Below, piece after piece: positions 50,951 to 59,812 of a stretch of 64,000 nucleotides of DNA (positions within the stretch are counted from its first letter, which is position 1; the number at the start of each line of letters is the position of its first letter). The notes below the pieces were generated by a model. That model had not been told where the DNA came from. It was given only the letters and a program-made list of their open reading frames with translations, and did no database searches. The position numbers and the translations under genes were made by a program. The DNA comes from Roseomonas acroporae (lineage in GTDB: Bacteria > Pseudomonadota > Alphaproteobacteria > Acetobacterales > Acetobacteraceae), in the NCBI RefSeq assembly GCF_023223525.1, contig NZ_JALPRX010000102.1:1-64000 (forward strand), written 5' to 3'.

Positions 50951-51799
50951 ATGCCTCCCCTGCTCACCCTGCCCTTCCCCGCCTTCGACCCGGTGCTGGT
51001 CCAGATCGGCCCCTTCGCCATACGCTGGTACGCGCTGGCCTACATCACCGGCATCCTGCTCGGCTGGCGCCTGGCGCGACGGCTGGTGCGGCTGCCGCCC
51101 GAGGCCGCCACCACGGAGCAGCTCGACGACTTCGTCACCTGGGCCACGCTCGGCGTGGTGCTGGGCGGACGGCTCGGCTACGTGCTGTTCTACCGGCCCG
51201 GCTACTACCTGTTCCACCCGCTGGAGGCCTTCGCCGTCTGGCAGGGCGGGATGAGCTTCCACGGCGGCGCGCTCGGCGTGATCATCGCCATCTTCGTGTT
51301 CTGCTGGCGCAACCGGATCGACCCGCTGCGCTTCGGCGACCGAGTCACCTCGGTGGTGCCGATCGGCCTCGGCCTCGGGCGGCTGGCCAACTTCGTCAAT
51401 GCCGAGCTGTGGGGCCGGCCTTCGGACGTGCCCTGGGCCATGGTGTTCCCGACCGACCCGCTGCAGGTGCCGCGCCACCCGAGCCAGCTCTACCAGTTCG
51501 GGCTGGAGGGCGTGGCGCTGTTCGTGCTGCTCCAGATCCTGGTGCGCCGCCCCGCCCTGCGCGCCCGGCGCGGCTTCGTCGCCGGCGCCTTCCTGGCCGG
51601 CTACGGCGTGGCGCGGATCATCGGCGAGATGTTCCGCCAGCCGGACGCGCATCTCGGCTTCCTGCTGGGCAACGCGGCGGTGGGGGTGACCATGGGGCAG
51701 ATCCTGTCGGTGCCGATGGTGCTGGTGGGCGCCTGGATGATGCTGCGCACCCGCCGCCAGGCCGTGCCCGCGCCCGACGCGGCCGGACGCTCCGCCTGA
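50951..51799 (+). CDS. lgt: Prolipoprotein diacylglyceryl transferase
   Basis: The 282-residue membrane protein has the Lgt pattern: [20 protein letters not shown], the central [25 protein letters not shown] (catalytic His region), [17 protein letters not shown] with the Lgt signature, and [13 protein letters not shown]. It attaches diacylglycerol to the lipobox cysteine of prolipoproteins, such as the one encoded three genes downstream. It leads an operon with a MidA-like methyltransferase and pgeF, as in many alphaproteobacteria. Confidence 0.95.
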   Translation: MPPLLTLPFPAFDPVLVQIGPFAIRWYALAYITGILLGWRLARRLVRLPPEAATTEQLDDFVTWATLGVVLGGRLGYVLFYRPGYYLFHPLEAFAVWQGGMSFHGGALGVIIAIFVFCWRNRIDPLRFGDRVTSVVPIGLGLGRLANFVNAELWGRPSDVPWAMVFPTDPLQVPRHPSQLYQFGLEGVALFVLLQILVRRPALRARRGFVAGAFLAGYGVARIIGEMFRQPDAHLGFLLGNAAVGVTMGQILSVPMVLVGAWMMLRTRRQAVPAPDAAGRSA

Positions 51800-51807
51800 G
51801 CGGCGCC

Positions 51808-52854
51808 GTGCCCGACCCGACGGACGCCCCGCCGGCCGTGGGCGGCGCCCCGGAACGGCTCGACCGCTTCATGGCGCGCGCGGTCGCCGCCTACTACGCC
51901 CGGCGCGACCCGTTCGGCGCCGGGGGCGACTTCGTCACCGCGCCGGAGCTTTCCCAGGCCTTCGGCGAGTGCCTCGGCCTCTGGGCCGCCGTGACCTGGG
52001 AATCGATGGGCCGGCCCGATCCGGTGCTGCTGGTCGAGGCGGGCCCCGGGCGCGGCACGCTGATGGCCGACGCGCTGCGCGCCGTGGCCGAGGTGGCCGC
52101 GCCGTTCCGCCGGGCGCTGCGGCTGCATCTGGTCGAATCCTCCCCCGCCCTGCGCGCGACGCAGCGCGGGCGGCTGGGCGAGGCCGTCGCCGGCTGGCAC
52201 GACTCCACCGGCACGCTGCCGGACGGCCCGGCGATCCTGATCGCCAACGAATTCCTCGACGCCCTGCCGATCCGGCAATTCGTGCGGCGCGGGGATGCCT
52301 GGACGGAACGCTTCGTGCTGGCCGGCGCCCCGGGCGGCACCTTCGTCGAGCGGCCGGCCGAGGACGCCCCCGCCCTGCCGGCCGAGGCCCCCGAGGGCGC
52401 GGTGCAGGAGGTGTGCGAGCCCGCCCGCGCCCTCGCCGCCGCCCTCGCCGCCCGGCTCGCCGCGCAGGGCGGCGCCGCGCTGCTGCTGGACTACGGCCCG
52501 GCCGAGAGCGGACTCGGCGATTCCCTCCAGGCGCTGCGCCACCACGCCCCGGCCGACCCGCTCGGCCCGCCCGGCGAGGCGGACCTGACCGCGCATGTCG
52601 ACTTCGCCGCCCTCGCCGGCGCCGCGCGCGGCGCCGGCGCCGCCGTGCACGGGCCGCTGCCGCAGGGTCTGTTCCTGCAGCGCCTGGGGCTCGCCACCCG
52701 TACCGCCATGCTGGCGCGGCTGGCCCCGGCGCGCGCGGGGGCGCTGCTCTCCGCCTCGCACCGGCTGCTGGCGCCGGAGGGGATGGGGCGGCTGTTCAAG
52801 GCGCTCTGCCTGTGCCACCCGGCCCTGCCGACCCCGCCCGGATTCGAAGGCTGA
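51808..52854 (+). CDS. MidA/NDUFAF7-like SAM-dependent methyltransferase
   Basis: The 348-residue protein matches class I SAM-dependent methyltransferases related to mitochondrial NDUFAF7 (complex I assembly). GAGGDFVTAPELSQAFGECLG, VLLVEAGPGRGTLMADALR (SAM site) and ILIANEFLDALPIRQFV are present. In mitochondria NDUFAF7 dimethylates an arginine of a complex I subunit; bacterial roles are inferred. The GTG at 51808 is 8 bases after lgt, and pgeF begins 10 bases after its stop. Confidence 0.9.
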   Translation: MPDPTDAPPAVGGAPERLDRFMARAVAAYYARRDPFGAGGDFVTAPELSQAFGECLGLWAAVTWESMGRPDPVLLVEAGPGRGTLMADALRAVAEVAAPFRRALRLHLVESSPALRATQRGRLGEAVAGWHDSTGTLPDGPAILIANEFLDALPIRQFVRRGDAWTERFVLAGAPGGTFVERPAEDAPALPAEAPEGAVQEVCEPARALAAALAARLAAQGGAALLLDYGPAESGLGDSLQALRHHAPADPLGPPGEADLTAHVDFAALAGAARGAGAAVHGPLPQGLFLQRLGLATRTAMLARLAPARAGALLSASHRLLAPEGMGRLFKALCLCHPALPTPPGFEG

Positions 52855-52864
52855 CACCCCGACC

Positions 52865-53641
52865 ATGACCGCCGAATACCTCACCGCCGACGCGCTGCTG
52901 CTGCCCGGGCTGCGGCACGGCTTCTTCACCAGGCGCGGCGGCGTCTCCACCGGCCCGTTCGGCGCGCTGAACTGCTCGCTGAACGGCCGCGACGAGGATG
53001 CCGCCGTGCGCGAGAATCGGCGCCGCGCCGCCGCGGCGCTGGGCGTCCCGGCCGGGGCGCTGCACGGGCTGCACCAGGTCCACGGCACCGCCGTCGCCGT
53101 GCTGGAGGAGCCCTGGCCGGAGGCGGCGCGCCCGCGCGCCGACGCGGTGGTGACGCGCCGGCGCGGCCTCGCCATCGGCGTGGTGACGGCCGATTGCGGG
53201 CCGGTGCTGTTCGCCGACGCGGCGGCCGGGGTGGCCGGCGCCGCCCATGCCGGCTGGCGGGGCGCGCTGGCCGGGGTGCTGGAGGAGACGGTGGCGGCCA
53301 TGGAGCGCCTCGGCGCCCGTCGCGACCGGATCGCCGCCGTGCTCGGCCCCTGCATCCGCCAGCCGAGCTACGAGGTCGGCCCCGACCTGCGCGACGCCGT
53401 GCTGGCGCGCGCGGCGGCCGATGCGCGCCACTTCGCCCCCGGCCGGCGCGAGGATCGCTGGCAGTTCGACCTCGCCGGCTACTGCGCCGCGCGCCTCGCC
53501 GCCCTCGGCCTCGGCACCGTGGCGGTGCTGCCGCACGACACGCTGGCCGAGCCGGATCGCTTCTTCTCCTACCGCGCCGCCACCCTGGCCGGCGGCGGCC
53601 CGGTCGGGCACCAGCTTTCGGCCATCGCGCTCGCGACCTGA
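52865..53641 (+). CDS. pgeF: Peptidoglycan editing factor (laccase-domain protein)
   Basis: The 258-residue protein has the multicopper-oxidase-like PgeF fold: GFFTRRGGVSTGPFGALNCSL, LHQVHGTAV with metal-binding His, TADCGPVLF (Cys), and AAHAGWRGALAGVLE with the second His. PgeF removes wrongly incorporated amino acids from UDP-MurNAc precursors; some homologues act on purine nucleosides. It is third in the lgt operon. Confidence 0.94.
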   Translation: MTAEYLTADALLLPGLRHGFFTRRGGVSTGPFGALNCSLNGRDEDAAVRENRRRAAAALGVPAGALHGLHQVHGTAVAVLEEPWPEAARPRADAVVTRRRGLAIGVVTADCGPVLFADAAAGVAGAAHAGWRGALAGVLEETVAAMERLGARRDRIAAVLGPCIRQPSYEVGPDLRDAVLARAAADARHFAPGRREDRWQFDLAGYCAARLAALGLGTVAVLPHDTLAEPDRFFSYRAATLAGGGPVGHQLSAIALAT

Positions 53642-53664
53642 AGCCGGCCCGCCGGCGGTCCCGT

Positions 53665-53785
53665 CCAGGGCAGCCCGGTCGGGGCGGCCCAGGCGGGGTG
53701 GCCCAGGCGGGGCGGCCCAGGGGGCAGCCCAGTCGGGGCGGCCCGATCAGGGCGGCCCGATCAGGGCGGCCCAACCGGGCGATCC
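53665..53785. repeat. 14-base tandem repeat between pgeF and the lipoprotein gene
   Basis: About eight imperfect units of GGCCCRRNCGGGGC run head to tail, with GGCCCGATCAGGGC and GGCCCAGGCGGGG forms standing next to identical neighbours. It fills most of the 185-base gap after pgeF. No gene is present. Confidence 0.75.
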
Positions 53786-53826
53786 GTGCTGGCGGCCGGG
53801 CCGGGGGCGGGGTAAGCGGGCGCCCC

Positions 53827-54969
53827 ATGCACCTGCCCCAGCGCCGCCCCATGCGCCGCCTCCTGCGCCACCTCGTCTTTGCGCTCCTGCTCGCGCCCAC
53901 GCTCCTTTTCGCCGGCTGCGGCGACCTGCCGCAGCCCTTCCGGGGCCGGCCCGGCGCCGAGGCGCGGCGCCTGCTGCATCCGCCGGCCATGCGCGTCGCG
54001 GTGCCGCCGCCGCAGGAGGCGCTGCTGCCCGATTCCGAGGCCGCGGCCCTTTCCACGGCGCTGGCCGAGGCGCTGCAGAAGGCCGAGATCCCGGCCGCCG
54101 CCGTGGACGCGCCGCTGCCGCTCGACTGGCGCGTCGCGGTGCTGGCCGAGCGCGACGGGCGCAACCTCACGCCGGTCTACCGCCTGATCGACGCCGACGG
54201 GCACGAGCTGGGCGTGGTGCGCGGCAGCCCGATGCGGGCCGTGGACTGGGTGGAGGGCGGCGCGCCGCGCCTGCGCCGCGCCGCCGACGAGGTGGGGCCG
54301 CGGCTGGCCGGGCTGGTGGCGCAGGCCGGGGCCGCGCGGGTCGGCAGCGACCTCGCCACGCTGACCGGCGGGCCGCTGCGGGTGCGGCTGGTGCCGGTGG
54401 AGGGCGCCCCCGGCGACGGCAACCTGGCGCTGACCACGCGCATGCGCGAGATGCTGCCGTCCAGGGGACTCGTGGTGCAGGACAATGCCGACGGCGCCGC
54501 CTTCGCCCTCTCCGGCCACGTCGTCATGGCCACCGCCGCGGTGCCGGGCAAGCAGCGCGTGGAGATCCAGTGGGTGGTCAGCCGGGTGGACGGCTACGAG
54601 CTCGGCCGCGCCGTGCAGCTCAACGAGGTGCCGAACGGCAGCCTGAACGGGATGTGGGGCGACGTCGCCTACGCCGCGGCGGCGGAGGCGGCGGACGCGG
54701 TCAAGACCGTGATCGCGAACGCCCAGGCACCGCGCGAGCCGGCAGGCGGCGCGGCGACCGGGGCCGGCACGGCGGGGGCCGGCACGGCGGGGGCCGCGGC
54801 CGGCGGCGGCGCGCCGGGCGGCGTGGCCGGGGCCGGGGCCGGGGTTGGGGCCGGGGTTGGGGCCGGGGTTGGGGCCGGGGTTGGGGCCGGGGTTGGGGCC
54901 GGCGTCGCGAGCGGTGGCACGCCGGGCGGCGCGGCCGCCGCCGGCGGTGCGCCGGCAGCGCCGCGCTGA
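53827..54969 (+). CDS. Predicted outer-envelope lipoprotein
   Basis: The 380-residue protein has a lipoprotein signal peptide with lipobox LFAGC (cysteine near residue 31). A conserved domain of about 250 residues follows (ALPLDWRVAVLAERDGRNLTPVYRLIDADGHELG, then VSRVDGYELGRAVQLNEV). Comparable genes sit between pgeF and prs in related bacteria and lack a known function. The C-terminus ends in a Gly/Ala/Val tail grown by a 12-base repeat. The start could also be the ATG at 53851. Processing would depend on Lgt from the same gene block. Confidence 0.8.
   Translation: MHLPQRRPMRRLLRHLVFALLLAPTLLFAGCGDLPQPFRGRPGAEARRLLHPPAMRVAVPPPQEALLPDSEAAALSTALAEALQKAEIPAAAVDAPLPLDWRVAVLAERDGRNLTPVYRLIDADGHELGVVRGSPMRAVDWVEGGAPRLRRAADEVGPRLAGLVAQAGAARVGSDLATLTGGPLRVRLVPVEGAPGDGNLALTTRMREMLPSRGLVVQDNADGAAFALSGHVVMATAAVPGKQRVEIQWVVSRVDGYELGRAVQLNEVPNGSLNGMWGDVAYAAAAEAADAVKTVIANAQAPREPAGGAATGAGTAGAGTAGAAAGGGAPGGVAGAGAGVGAGVGAGVGAGVGAGVGAGVASGGTPGGAAAAGGAPAAPR
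54841..54900 (+). repeat. 12-base tandem repeat in the lipoprotein gene
   Basis: Five perfect copies of GGGGTTGGGGCC lie in tandem and encode alternating Gly-Val-Gly-Ala. The repeat is in frame in the C-terminal tail, so copy-number change would alter tail length without frameshift. Confidence 0.95.
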
Positions 54970-55114
54970 CCGCATTCCCGGGGCCGGCAGCGGCCTTGCA
55001 GCCGGGACATGCTGCGACGCACCATGCGATTTACAGCCCTGACGGCGCCCGTTAGAAGCGGGGCGGCCCTCGCGTGACCGCTGCCCCGGGGCCGCGCACG
55101 GAGTTCGGACGCGG

Positions 55115-56047
55115 ATGAAGATCGTCGCCTGCAACAGCAACCGCCCGCTCGCGGAGGCGGTGGCCGCCGCGCTGAACCTGCCGCTGGCCCGCGCCTCGGT
55201 GCGCCGCTTCGCCGACATGGAGATCTTCGTCGAGATCCATGAGAACGTGCGCGGCGAGGACATGTTCGTCATCCAGAGCACCTCCTACCCGGCCAACGAC
55301 AACCTGATGGAGCTGCTGATCACGCTCGACGCGCTGCGGCGCAGCTCGGCGCGGCGGGTGACGGCGGTGGTGCCCTATTTCGGCTACGCCCGGCAGGACC
55401 GGAAGTCCGGCCCGCGCACGCCGATCAGCGCCAAGCTGGTGGCCAACCTCATCACCCAGGCCGGCGCCGACCGCGTGCTGACGCTCGACCTGCACGCCGG
55501 GCAGATCCAGGGCTTCTTCGACATCCCGGTGGACAACCTCTACGCCGCCCCGCTCTTCGCCCGCGACATCCGCGAGCGCTTCCCCGGCCGCGACCTGATG
55601 GTGGTCTCCCCCGACGTCGGCGGCGTGGTGCGCGCCCGCGCCATCGCCACGCGGCTGAACGTCGATCTCGCCATCATCGACAAGCGCCGCGAGCGCGCCG
55701 GCGTCTCCGAGGTGATGAACGTGATCGGCGACGTCTCCGGCCGGCACTGCATCCTGGTGGACGACATCGTCGATTCCGGCGGCACGCTGTGCAACGCGGC
55801 CGAGGCGCTGATCAAGAACGGCGCCTCCTCGGCCAGCGTGTACGTGACGCACGGCGTGCTCTCGGGCGGCGCGGTGGCGCGCATCGGCGCCTCGCCGATC
55901 GAGGCGATGGTGCTGACCGACAGCATCCAGGCCACCGAGGCGGTGCGCATCTCCTCCAACATCCGCCAGATCAGCATCGCGCCGCTGCTGGCCGAGGCGA
56001 TGCGCCGGATCAGCGAGGAATCCTCGGTCTCCACCCTGTTCTGCTGA
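55115..56047 (+). CDS. prs: Ribose-phosphate pyrophosphokinase
   Basis: The 310-residue enzyme is a full-length class I PRPP synthase. The flexible loop [46 protein letters not shown], the ATP-site [14 protein letters not shown] and the PRPP loop [17 protein letters not shown] are visible. It makes PRPP for nucleotide, histidine and tryptophan synthesis. It has its own spacing from the lipoprotein gene and is probably expressed from a promoter around 54990-55100, a less GC-rich stretch. Confidence 0.97.
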   Translation: MKIVACNSNRPLAEAVAAALNLPLARASVRRFADMEIFVEIHENVRGEDMFVIQSTSYPANDNLMELLITLDALRRSSARRVTAVVPYFGYARQDRKSGPRTPISAKLVANLITQAGADRVLTLDLHAGQIQGFFDIPVDNLYAAPLFARDIRERFPGRDLMVVSPDVGGVVRARAIATRLNVDLAIIDKRRERAGVSEVMNVIGDVSGRHCILVDDIVDSGGTLCNAAEALIKNGASSASVYVTHGVLSGGAVARIGASPIEAMVLTDSIQATEAVRISSNIRQISIAPLLAEAMRRISEESSVSTLFC

Positions 56048-56130
56048 GCCGGCTTGCCGCAGCATCGGCGCGCCGACGCACCGGCTGATTCCCGGGCGAC
56101 GCGCGGCGCCGGCAAGGGGAGGGTTACGCC

Positions 56131-56754
56131 ATGAAGCTCTATTACGGCCCGGGTGCCTGCTCGATGGGCATCCACGTGATCCTGGAGGAGATCGGCAAGC
56201 CCTACGCGCTGGAACCGGTCGCGCTGAAGGACGGCGCCCAGCACCAGCCGGCCTACAAGGCGGTGAACCCGAAGTCCAAGGTCCCGGCGCTGGCCCGCGA
56301 GGGCAGGCCGATCCTGACCGAGTGGCCCGCCATCGCCTTCTGCCTCGCCACGAGCAGCCCGGAAGCGGGCCTCTGGCCGAAGGACCCCGAGGAGCAGGTG
56401 CGCGCGCTGGAGGTGATGGACTACGTCGCCGGCACCATCCACGCGCAGGGCTTCACCCGGATGTTCCGCCCCGCGAATTTCGCGCCGGGCGAGGCCGACC
56501 TCGACAAGGTGAAGGCGCAGGGCCGGGCCAACGCCGAGAAGGGCTTCGCGATCATCGACCAGCAGTGGCAGGGCGGCGACTGGGTGCTCCCCTCCGGCTA
56601 CTCGGTGGCCGACGCGGCGCTGTTCTTCGTCGAGTACTGGGCGGCGAAGCGCGCCGGCGTGCCCCTGCCGCCGCGCCTGGCCGCGCATTTCGAGCGCATG
56701 CTGGCCCGCCCGGCGGTGCGCCGGGCGCTGGAGCAGGAAGGCCTGTCGGCCTGA
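56131..56754 (+). CDS. Glutathione S-transferase family protein
   Basis: The 207-residue protein has a thioredoxin-like N-domain (MKLYYGPGACSMGIHVILEE with the catalytic Ser/Cys region, then NPKSKVPAL and the TEWPAIAFCLA stretch). An all-helical C-domain has the WVLPSGYSVADAALFFVEYW motif. It likely conjugates or reduces electrophiles with glutathione; the specific substrate is unknown. GGGGAGGG upstream of the ATG is a strong ribosome-binding site. Confidence 0.9.
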   Translation: MKLYYGPGACSMGIHVILEEIGKPYALEPVALKDGAQHQPAYKAVNPKSKVPALAREGRPILTEWPAIAFCLATSSPEAGLWPKDPEEQVRALEVMDYVAGTIHAQGFTRMFRPANFAPGEADLDKVKAQGRANAEKGFAIIDQQWQGGDWVLPSGYSVADAALFFVEYWAAKRAGVPLPPRLAAHFERMLARPAVRRALEQEGLSA

Positions 56755-56848
56755 GTCGGCGCGAACCCGCGCCGAGGACATCGGCCCTGCGCGGCCCGCG
56801 GTTCCGCCGGGACCGTGCGCCGCCGCGGGCGAGGCACCGGAGGATGCG

Positions 56849-57436
56849 ATGACCGACCCGCTGGCCGGCATTCCGGAACGGCTGACCGCCACCCCCTTCT
56901 GGTTCCTCCGCCACGGCGAGACGGACTGGAACGCCAAGGGGCTGTCGCAGGGCAACGTGGACATCCCCCTGAACGCCATCGGGCTGGAGCAGGCCCGGCG
57001 CGCGGCCGAGGCGCTGCGCGGCCGCGGCATCGCCAACATCGTCGCCTCGCCCCTCTCGCGCGCCAGCGTCACCGCCGCGATCGTGGCCGAGGCGCTGGGG
57101 CTGCCGGTCTCGCACGACGACGACCTGCGGGAAGTGTCCTTCGGCGAGCAGGAAGGCCAGCCCATGGGCGACTGGTACGACGACTGGATCGCGGGCGGCT
57201 ACACCCCGGCCGGGGCCGAGACCTTCGCCGGGCTGCGCGCCCGCGCGGTGGCGGCCATCAACCGGGCGCTCGAGCGGCCCGCCCCGGTGCTGGTGGTGGC
57301 GCATGGGGCGCTGTGGCGCGCGGTGCGCCAGGCGATGGGCCTGCCGGCCAACGTGCGCACGCCGAACGCGCTGCCGCTGCACATGACGCCGCCGGGCCCC
57401 GGCGGATCGACCTGGATGCTGACGCCGGCGCTGTAG
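56849..57436 (+). CDS. Histidine phosphatase family protein
   Basis: The 195-residue protein has the branch-1 signature FWFLRHGETDWNAKGLSQG with the catalytic His, ASPLSRASVTAAIVAE, REVSFGEQEGQ and the second His in VLVVAHGALWRAV. It hydrolyses or transfers phosphate on a small molecule such as a phosphoglycerate or alpha-ribazole-type substrate. It is separated by 94 bases from the GST gene and may share its transcript. GGAGG precedes the start. Confidence 0.9.
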   Translation: MTDPLAGIPERLTATPFWFLRHGETDWNAKGLSQGNVDIPLNAIGLEQARRAAEALRGRGIANIVASPLSRASVTAAIVAEALGLPVSHDDDLREVSFGEQEGQPMGDWYDDWIAGGYTPAGAETFAGLRARAVAAINRALERPAPVLVVAHGALWRAVRQAMGLPANVRTPNALPLHMTPPGPGGSTWMLTPAL

Positions 57437-57570
57437 AGCCGTCCCGGGCGTAACCCGCCCGGCGGCGCGGAAGAGGCGCCGGATCCCCGGGGCGAGACGC
57501 GGCCACGGCAGCCCGTGACGCGGCTCGCCGCAGCCCTTACCGGGGGGCGCCGCCCCCGAGTAGCGCCTCT

Positions 57571-57662
57571 ACAGCGGTTGGGACAGCGGTTCGCTGCGGC
57601 TCGCTGTTTCCAGCGCGGATTCACGCTGCCGGGCGTGTCCGCCCGCCGGCGATCCGCTGCAG
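57571..57662 (+). repeat. Dispersed short repeat, left copy (flanks ABC exporter)
   Basis: The 92-base stretch runs from ACAGCGGTTGGGACAGCGG through a GTTTCCAGCGCGGATTCACG core to GCCGGCGATCCGCTGCAG. Its reverse-complement counterpart at 59591-59700 shares nearly all these blocks, and a half copy lies at 22747-22795. It stands on the side of the exporter genes closest to the ATPase stop. A GGGGGGCGCCGCCCCC palindrome lies just upstream near 57541. Confidence 0.8.
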
Positions 57663-57723
57663 GGGAGCGCCCCTGGGGAGCAGATGCGCGCCTGCGGGCG
57701 CTTCCGCACGCCGGCGCGCGACC

Positions 57724-58455
57724 TCAGTAATTCGCCAGCACCGCGTCGATCGGGCCGTCGGCCTTGATCCGGCCGGCCTCCAGATGGATGGCGCGGGTGC
57801 ACCACTGCCGGGCGATGTCGAGGTTGTGGGTGGCGAGCACCAGGATCTCGGCGCCGTGGACGAGCTCGGCCAGCCGGTCGCGGGCGCGGCGCATGAAGTC
57901 GGCATCGCCCGCCAGGAACCACTCGTCCATCAGCATCACCTTCGGCTCGGCGACGGTGGCCATGGCGAAGGCGAGGCGCAGCATCATGCCGGTGGAGTAG
58001 GTGCGCACCGGCACGTCGAGAAACTCGCCGAGGCCGCTGAAGCTCTCCACCTGCGCCAGCATCGTCTGGCTCTCCGCCTCCGAGAGGCCGCGGAACAGGC
58101 CGCGCAGCAGGATGTTCTCGCGCCCCGTCGCGTCCATGTCGGTGCCGGCGGCCGGGTCGATCAGGCTGCCGATCTCGCCCTCCACCAGCAGACGCCCCCC
58201 CACCGGCTCGTAGATGCCGGCCAGGGTCCGCAGCAGCGTCGTCTTGCCCGCGCCGTTGTGGCCGAGCAGCGCCACGCGCTCTCCATGCCCGATGGTGAAT
58301 TCGAGGTCGCGCAGCGCCGATACCACCACCCGGTTGGCGGCATCCGTGCGCAGCCGGCGCGCCGCCTGCGACAGCACCCGCTTCTTCAGCGAGCGCGCGC
58401 CGACGTGATAGAGCGGGAACTCGATGCTCAGCCGCTCGGCCAGGATTCGTGCCAT
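57724..58455 (-). CDS. ABC exporter ATPase, polysaccharide type (KpsT/Wzt-like)
   Basis: The 243-residue ATPase has Walker A LLGHNGAGKTTLL, signature YSTGMMLRLAFA and Walker B VMLMDEWFLAGD, and the N-terminal FPLYHVGARSLKK seen in capsule or O-antigen exporters. It energises transfer of lipid-linked glycans across the inner membrane with the permease encoded just upstream (3-base gap). It lacks the long C-terminal carbohydrate-binding domain of Wzt. No glycosyltransferase genes are nearby, and the pair is bracketed by inverted repeats. Confidence 0.9.
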   Translation of the reverse strand: MARILAERLSIEFPLYHVGARSLKKRVLSQAARRLRTDAANRVVVSALRDLEFTIGHGERVALLGHNGAGKTTLLRTLAGIYEPVGGRLLVEGEIGSLIDPAAGTDMDATGRENILLRGLFRGLSEAESQTMLAQVESFSGLGEFLDVPVRTYSTGMMLRLAFAMATVAEPKVMLMDEWFLAGDADFMRRARDRLAELVHGAEILVLATHNLDIARQWCTRAIHLEAGRIKADGPIDAVLANY

Positions 58456-58458
58456 CGC

Positions 58459-59478
58459 TCAGACCCAGAAGGCGATGCGGCCGCGGAAGCGCACGAAGAA
58501 GGCGAAGCTCGCCGCGCACGCCAGCACCGTGAACGAGACCGCCGAGAGCCACACCAGCGTCGAGACCGGCTCGCCCAGCAGCGGCCCGCGCATCGTCTCC
58601 ATCAGCGTGTAGGCCGGGTTGAGCGGCAGCCACACCGCGTGCCGCCCCAGCAGCTCGGGCTTCCACAGCACCGGCGAGAGGAAGAAGGCGATCTGCATCA
58701 CGCTCGCCACGATCGGCGCGATGTCGCGGAAGCGCGCGCACACCATCCCGAGCAGCATCGCCACCGCGAAGCTGTTCAGCACGAGCAGCAGGAGGCCGGG
58801 CAGCGCCATCAGCCCGCCCAGGCCCGGCCAGGTGCCGCAGAAGGCGAACACCACCAGGATGATCGGCAGGGAGTGCGCCGCCACCCCGATGTTGCGCAGC
58901 ACGCAGCGCAGCACGTGCGTGGTGTAGGGCAGGGTGAGCTGGCGGATGATCCCTTCCGCCGCGATCAGGCTGCCGCAGGCCTCGGAGACGATCTGGTTGA
59001 TCATGTTCCACAGTATCAGGCTCACCGCCACGAAGGGCAGGAACTGCACCAGCGGCAGCTTGAACAGCGCGGCGTACAGCACGCCGAGGCCGACCACCAT
59101 GATCGCCGTGGAAAGGGTCAGCCAGAGCGGCCCGATCACGGAGCCGCGGTAGCGGTTGCGGATGTCGAGCCAGGCCAGGGCGAAGGCCAGGCGCCAGCGT
59201 CGCAGCCCGGTCCCGAGATCCGCCATCGCCCGCTCCAGCCGGCGTGGCTGGGAGGCGTCGCACTCGTAGAAGGAGCCGCCGGCCAGCAGGCCGGTCTCCC
59301 CCTCCGGCCGCGCCGGCGCTCCGCCCCGGGAGGCGCCGTCCGCCCCGCGCCCGCCGGGCGGCGGCAGCGGCCCCGCCTGGGCGGCGGGCGGCGCGGGGGG
59401 CAGATGACCTTCCGGCGGCGCCGTGGCGGCGCCGGGCATGGCGTCACCGGGCGCGGAGGAACTGGGCAGGGCGGACAT
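58459..59478 (-). CDS. ABC-2 type polysaccharide export permease (KpsM/Wzm-like)
   Basis: The 339-residue protein has about 75 Pro/Ala-rich N-terminal residues, then LAFALAWLDIRNRYRGSVIGP and six hydrophobic segments typical of ABC-2 permeases, ending with FAFFVRFRGRIAFWV. With the adjacent ATPase it should form a glycan exporter. The start at 59478 is uncertain; an internal ATG (MADLGTGLRRW) near residue 86 would give a size closer to KpsM (about 250 residues). The disordered N-terminus is unusual and may be untranslated. Confidence 0.87.
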   Translation of the reverse strand: MSALPSSSAPGDAMPGAATAPPEGHLPPAPPAAQAGPLPPPGGRGADGASRGGAPARPEGETGLLAGGSFYECDASQPRRLERAMADLGTGLRRWRLAFALAWLDIRNRYRGSVIGPLWLTLSTAIMVVGLGVLYAALFKLPLVQFLPFVAVSLILWNMINQIVSEACGSLIAAEGIIRQLTLPYTTHVLRCVLRNIGVAAHSLPIILVVFAFCGTWPGLGGLMALPGLLLLVLNSFAVAMLLGMVCARFRDIAPIVASVMQIAFFLSPVLWKPELLGRHAVWLPLNPAYTLMETMRGPLLGEPVSTLVWLSAVSFTVLACAASFAFFVRFRGRIAFWV

Positions 59479-59812
59479 GCCCGGCCGTATAGACCAGACC
59501 GCCCCGGCACCCCAAGGCCCGCCCCGCGCGCCCCAGCCCGGCGTCCGGCACGGCGGGCGGCACCGGGCGGCACCGGGCGGCGGGGCCCGCCTAGAGCGGA
59601 TCGCCGGCGGGCGGACATGCCCGGCGGCATGAATCCGCGCCGGGAACAACGAGATACGGCGAACCGCCGTCCCAACCGGACTGCGGTTCGCCGTAGGTGC
59701 CGGCCAGCCATCCGCGCATCCGCGCCACGCAGCGCGGCAGCGGCGGATGCCGCGCCACGGGGCGGGCGGGACGATTCCCCGATGCCCCGACCGGGCAGGC
59801 GCGCCGGCCGCC
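59479..59812. other. Intergenic region between exporter and dienelactone hydrolase, repeat only
   Basis: These 334 bases contain the right-hand dispersed repeat copy at 59591-59700 and otherwise GC-rich sequence with short CACCGGGCGG direct repeats near 59560-59580. No coding frame was accepted. Confidence 0.5.
59591..59700 (-). repeat. Dispersed short repeat, right copy (flanks ABC exporter)
   Basis: Read on the minus strand it starts with a perfect 13-base stem TACGGCGAACCGC/GCGGTTCGCCGTA around a CGGTTGGGAC loop. It continues through GCGCGGATTCATGC to GCCGGCGATCCGCTCTAG, matching the left copy at 57571-57662. The two copies are in opposite orientation with the GATCCGCT ends facing the exporter genes. 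Confidence 0.82.
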
